Source of the DNA: CAZXCK01 sp964639225
Lineage (GTDB): Bacteria > Chloroflexota > Anaerolineae > Aggregatilineales > Phototrophicaceae
DNA length: 15,484 nucleotides
Direction of reading: 5' to 3'
Assembly (NCBI GenBank): GCA_964639225.1
Contig: CAZXCK010000107.1
Span: 1 to 15,484 of the forward strand
The notes beneath the pieces are model-generated. The model was not told the origin of the DNA, searched no databases, and saw only the letters and a program-made list of their open reading frames with translations. The position numbers and the translations under genes were made by a program. Shown piece by piece: positions 15,482 to 15,484 of the stretch (position 1 is its first letter; every line of letters begins with the position of its first letter).

Positions 15482-15484
15482 GCT

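Noticed and set aside
15432..15484. CRISPR or integron attachment site reading of the edge repeats
   Set aside because: There are only two copies, far apart and inverted, with no regular spacing and no cas, integrase or cassette genes in view.

Overview
The window reads as a GC-rich bacterial chromosome segment. It most resembles a Chloroflexota (Anaerolineae-like) genome: there are lipoproteins with Thr/Pro-rich linkers and pre-peptidase C-terminal-like repeats, a Chloroflexota-style degenerate receiver/roadblock protein, several TTG start choices, and a scatter of one-to-three-gene units. That assignment is an inference from gene style; no rRNA or marker gene is present. I see thirteen protein genes, no tRNA or rRNA, no CRISPR array and no transposase. 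No gap between genes exceeds about 170 bases.

Left part (1-5294). A short repeat element with a hairpin lies at the left edge. A lipoprotein with a phosphodiester-glycosidase (NAGPA-type) domain runs leftward. Divergent from it are a five-repeat beta-sandwich lipoprotein and a class IV PLP aminotransferase, probably one transcript. After a small region with two competing hairpins and a TATAAT box comes a protein with a degenerate response-regulator receiver, a roadblock-like domain and an acidic tail.

Middle (5320-9240, all minus strand). In transcription order the genes are a universal stress protein, an MFS transporter, a two-CBS-domain protein (followed by an intrinsic terminator), then a MacB/LolD-type ABC ATPase and a metallo-beta-lactamase-fold hydrolase. 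No permease for the ATPase is seen.

Right part (9396-15341). A molybdenum-hydroxylase operon of the YgfM/YgfN (XdhD) type occupies the plus strand: an FAD-domain subunit, then a DUF4268/PD-(D/E)XK-like nuclease-fold protein of visibly lower GC, then a fused [2Fe-2S]-like plus molybdopterin-binding subunit. In the fused protein all eight expected iron-sulfur cysteines are replaced, while the molybdopterin loops and the catalytic glutamate remain. The operon ends at a strong, probably bidirectional terminator shared with a convergent aldo/keto reductase. A second copy of the edge repeat, in inverted orientation, closes the window.

The most interesting points are the cysteine-less Fe-S domain in an otherwise intact molybdoenzyme, the nuclease-fold gene set 2 nt behind the FAD subunit inside that operon, and the pair of repeats that share an 18-bp core but carry hairpins of the same shape and different sequence.
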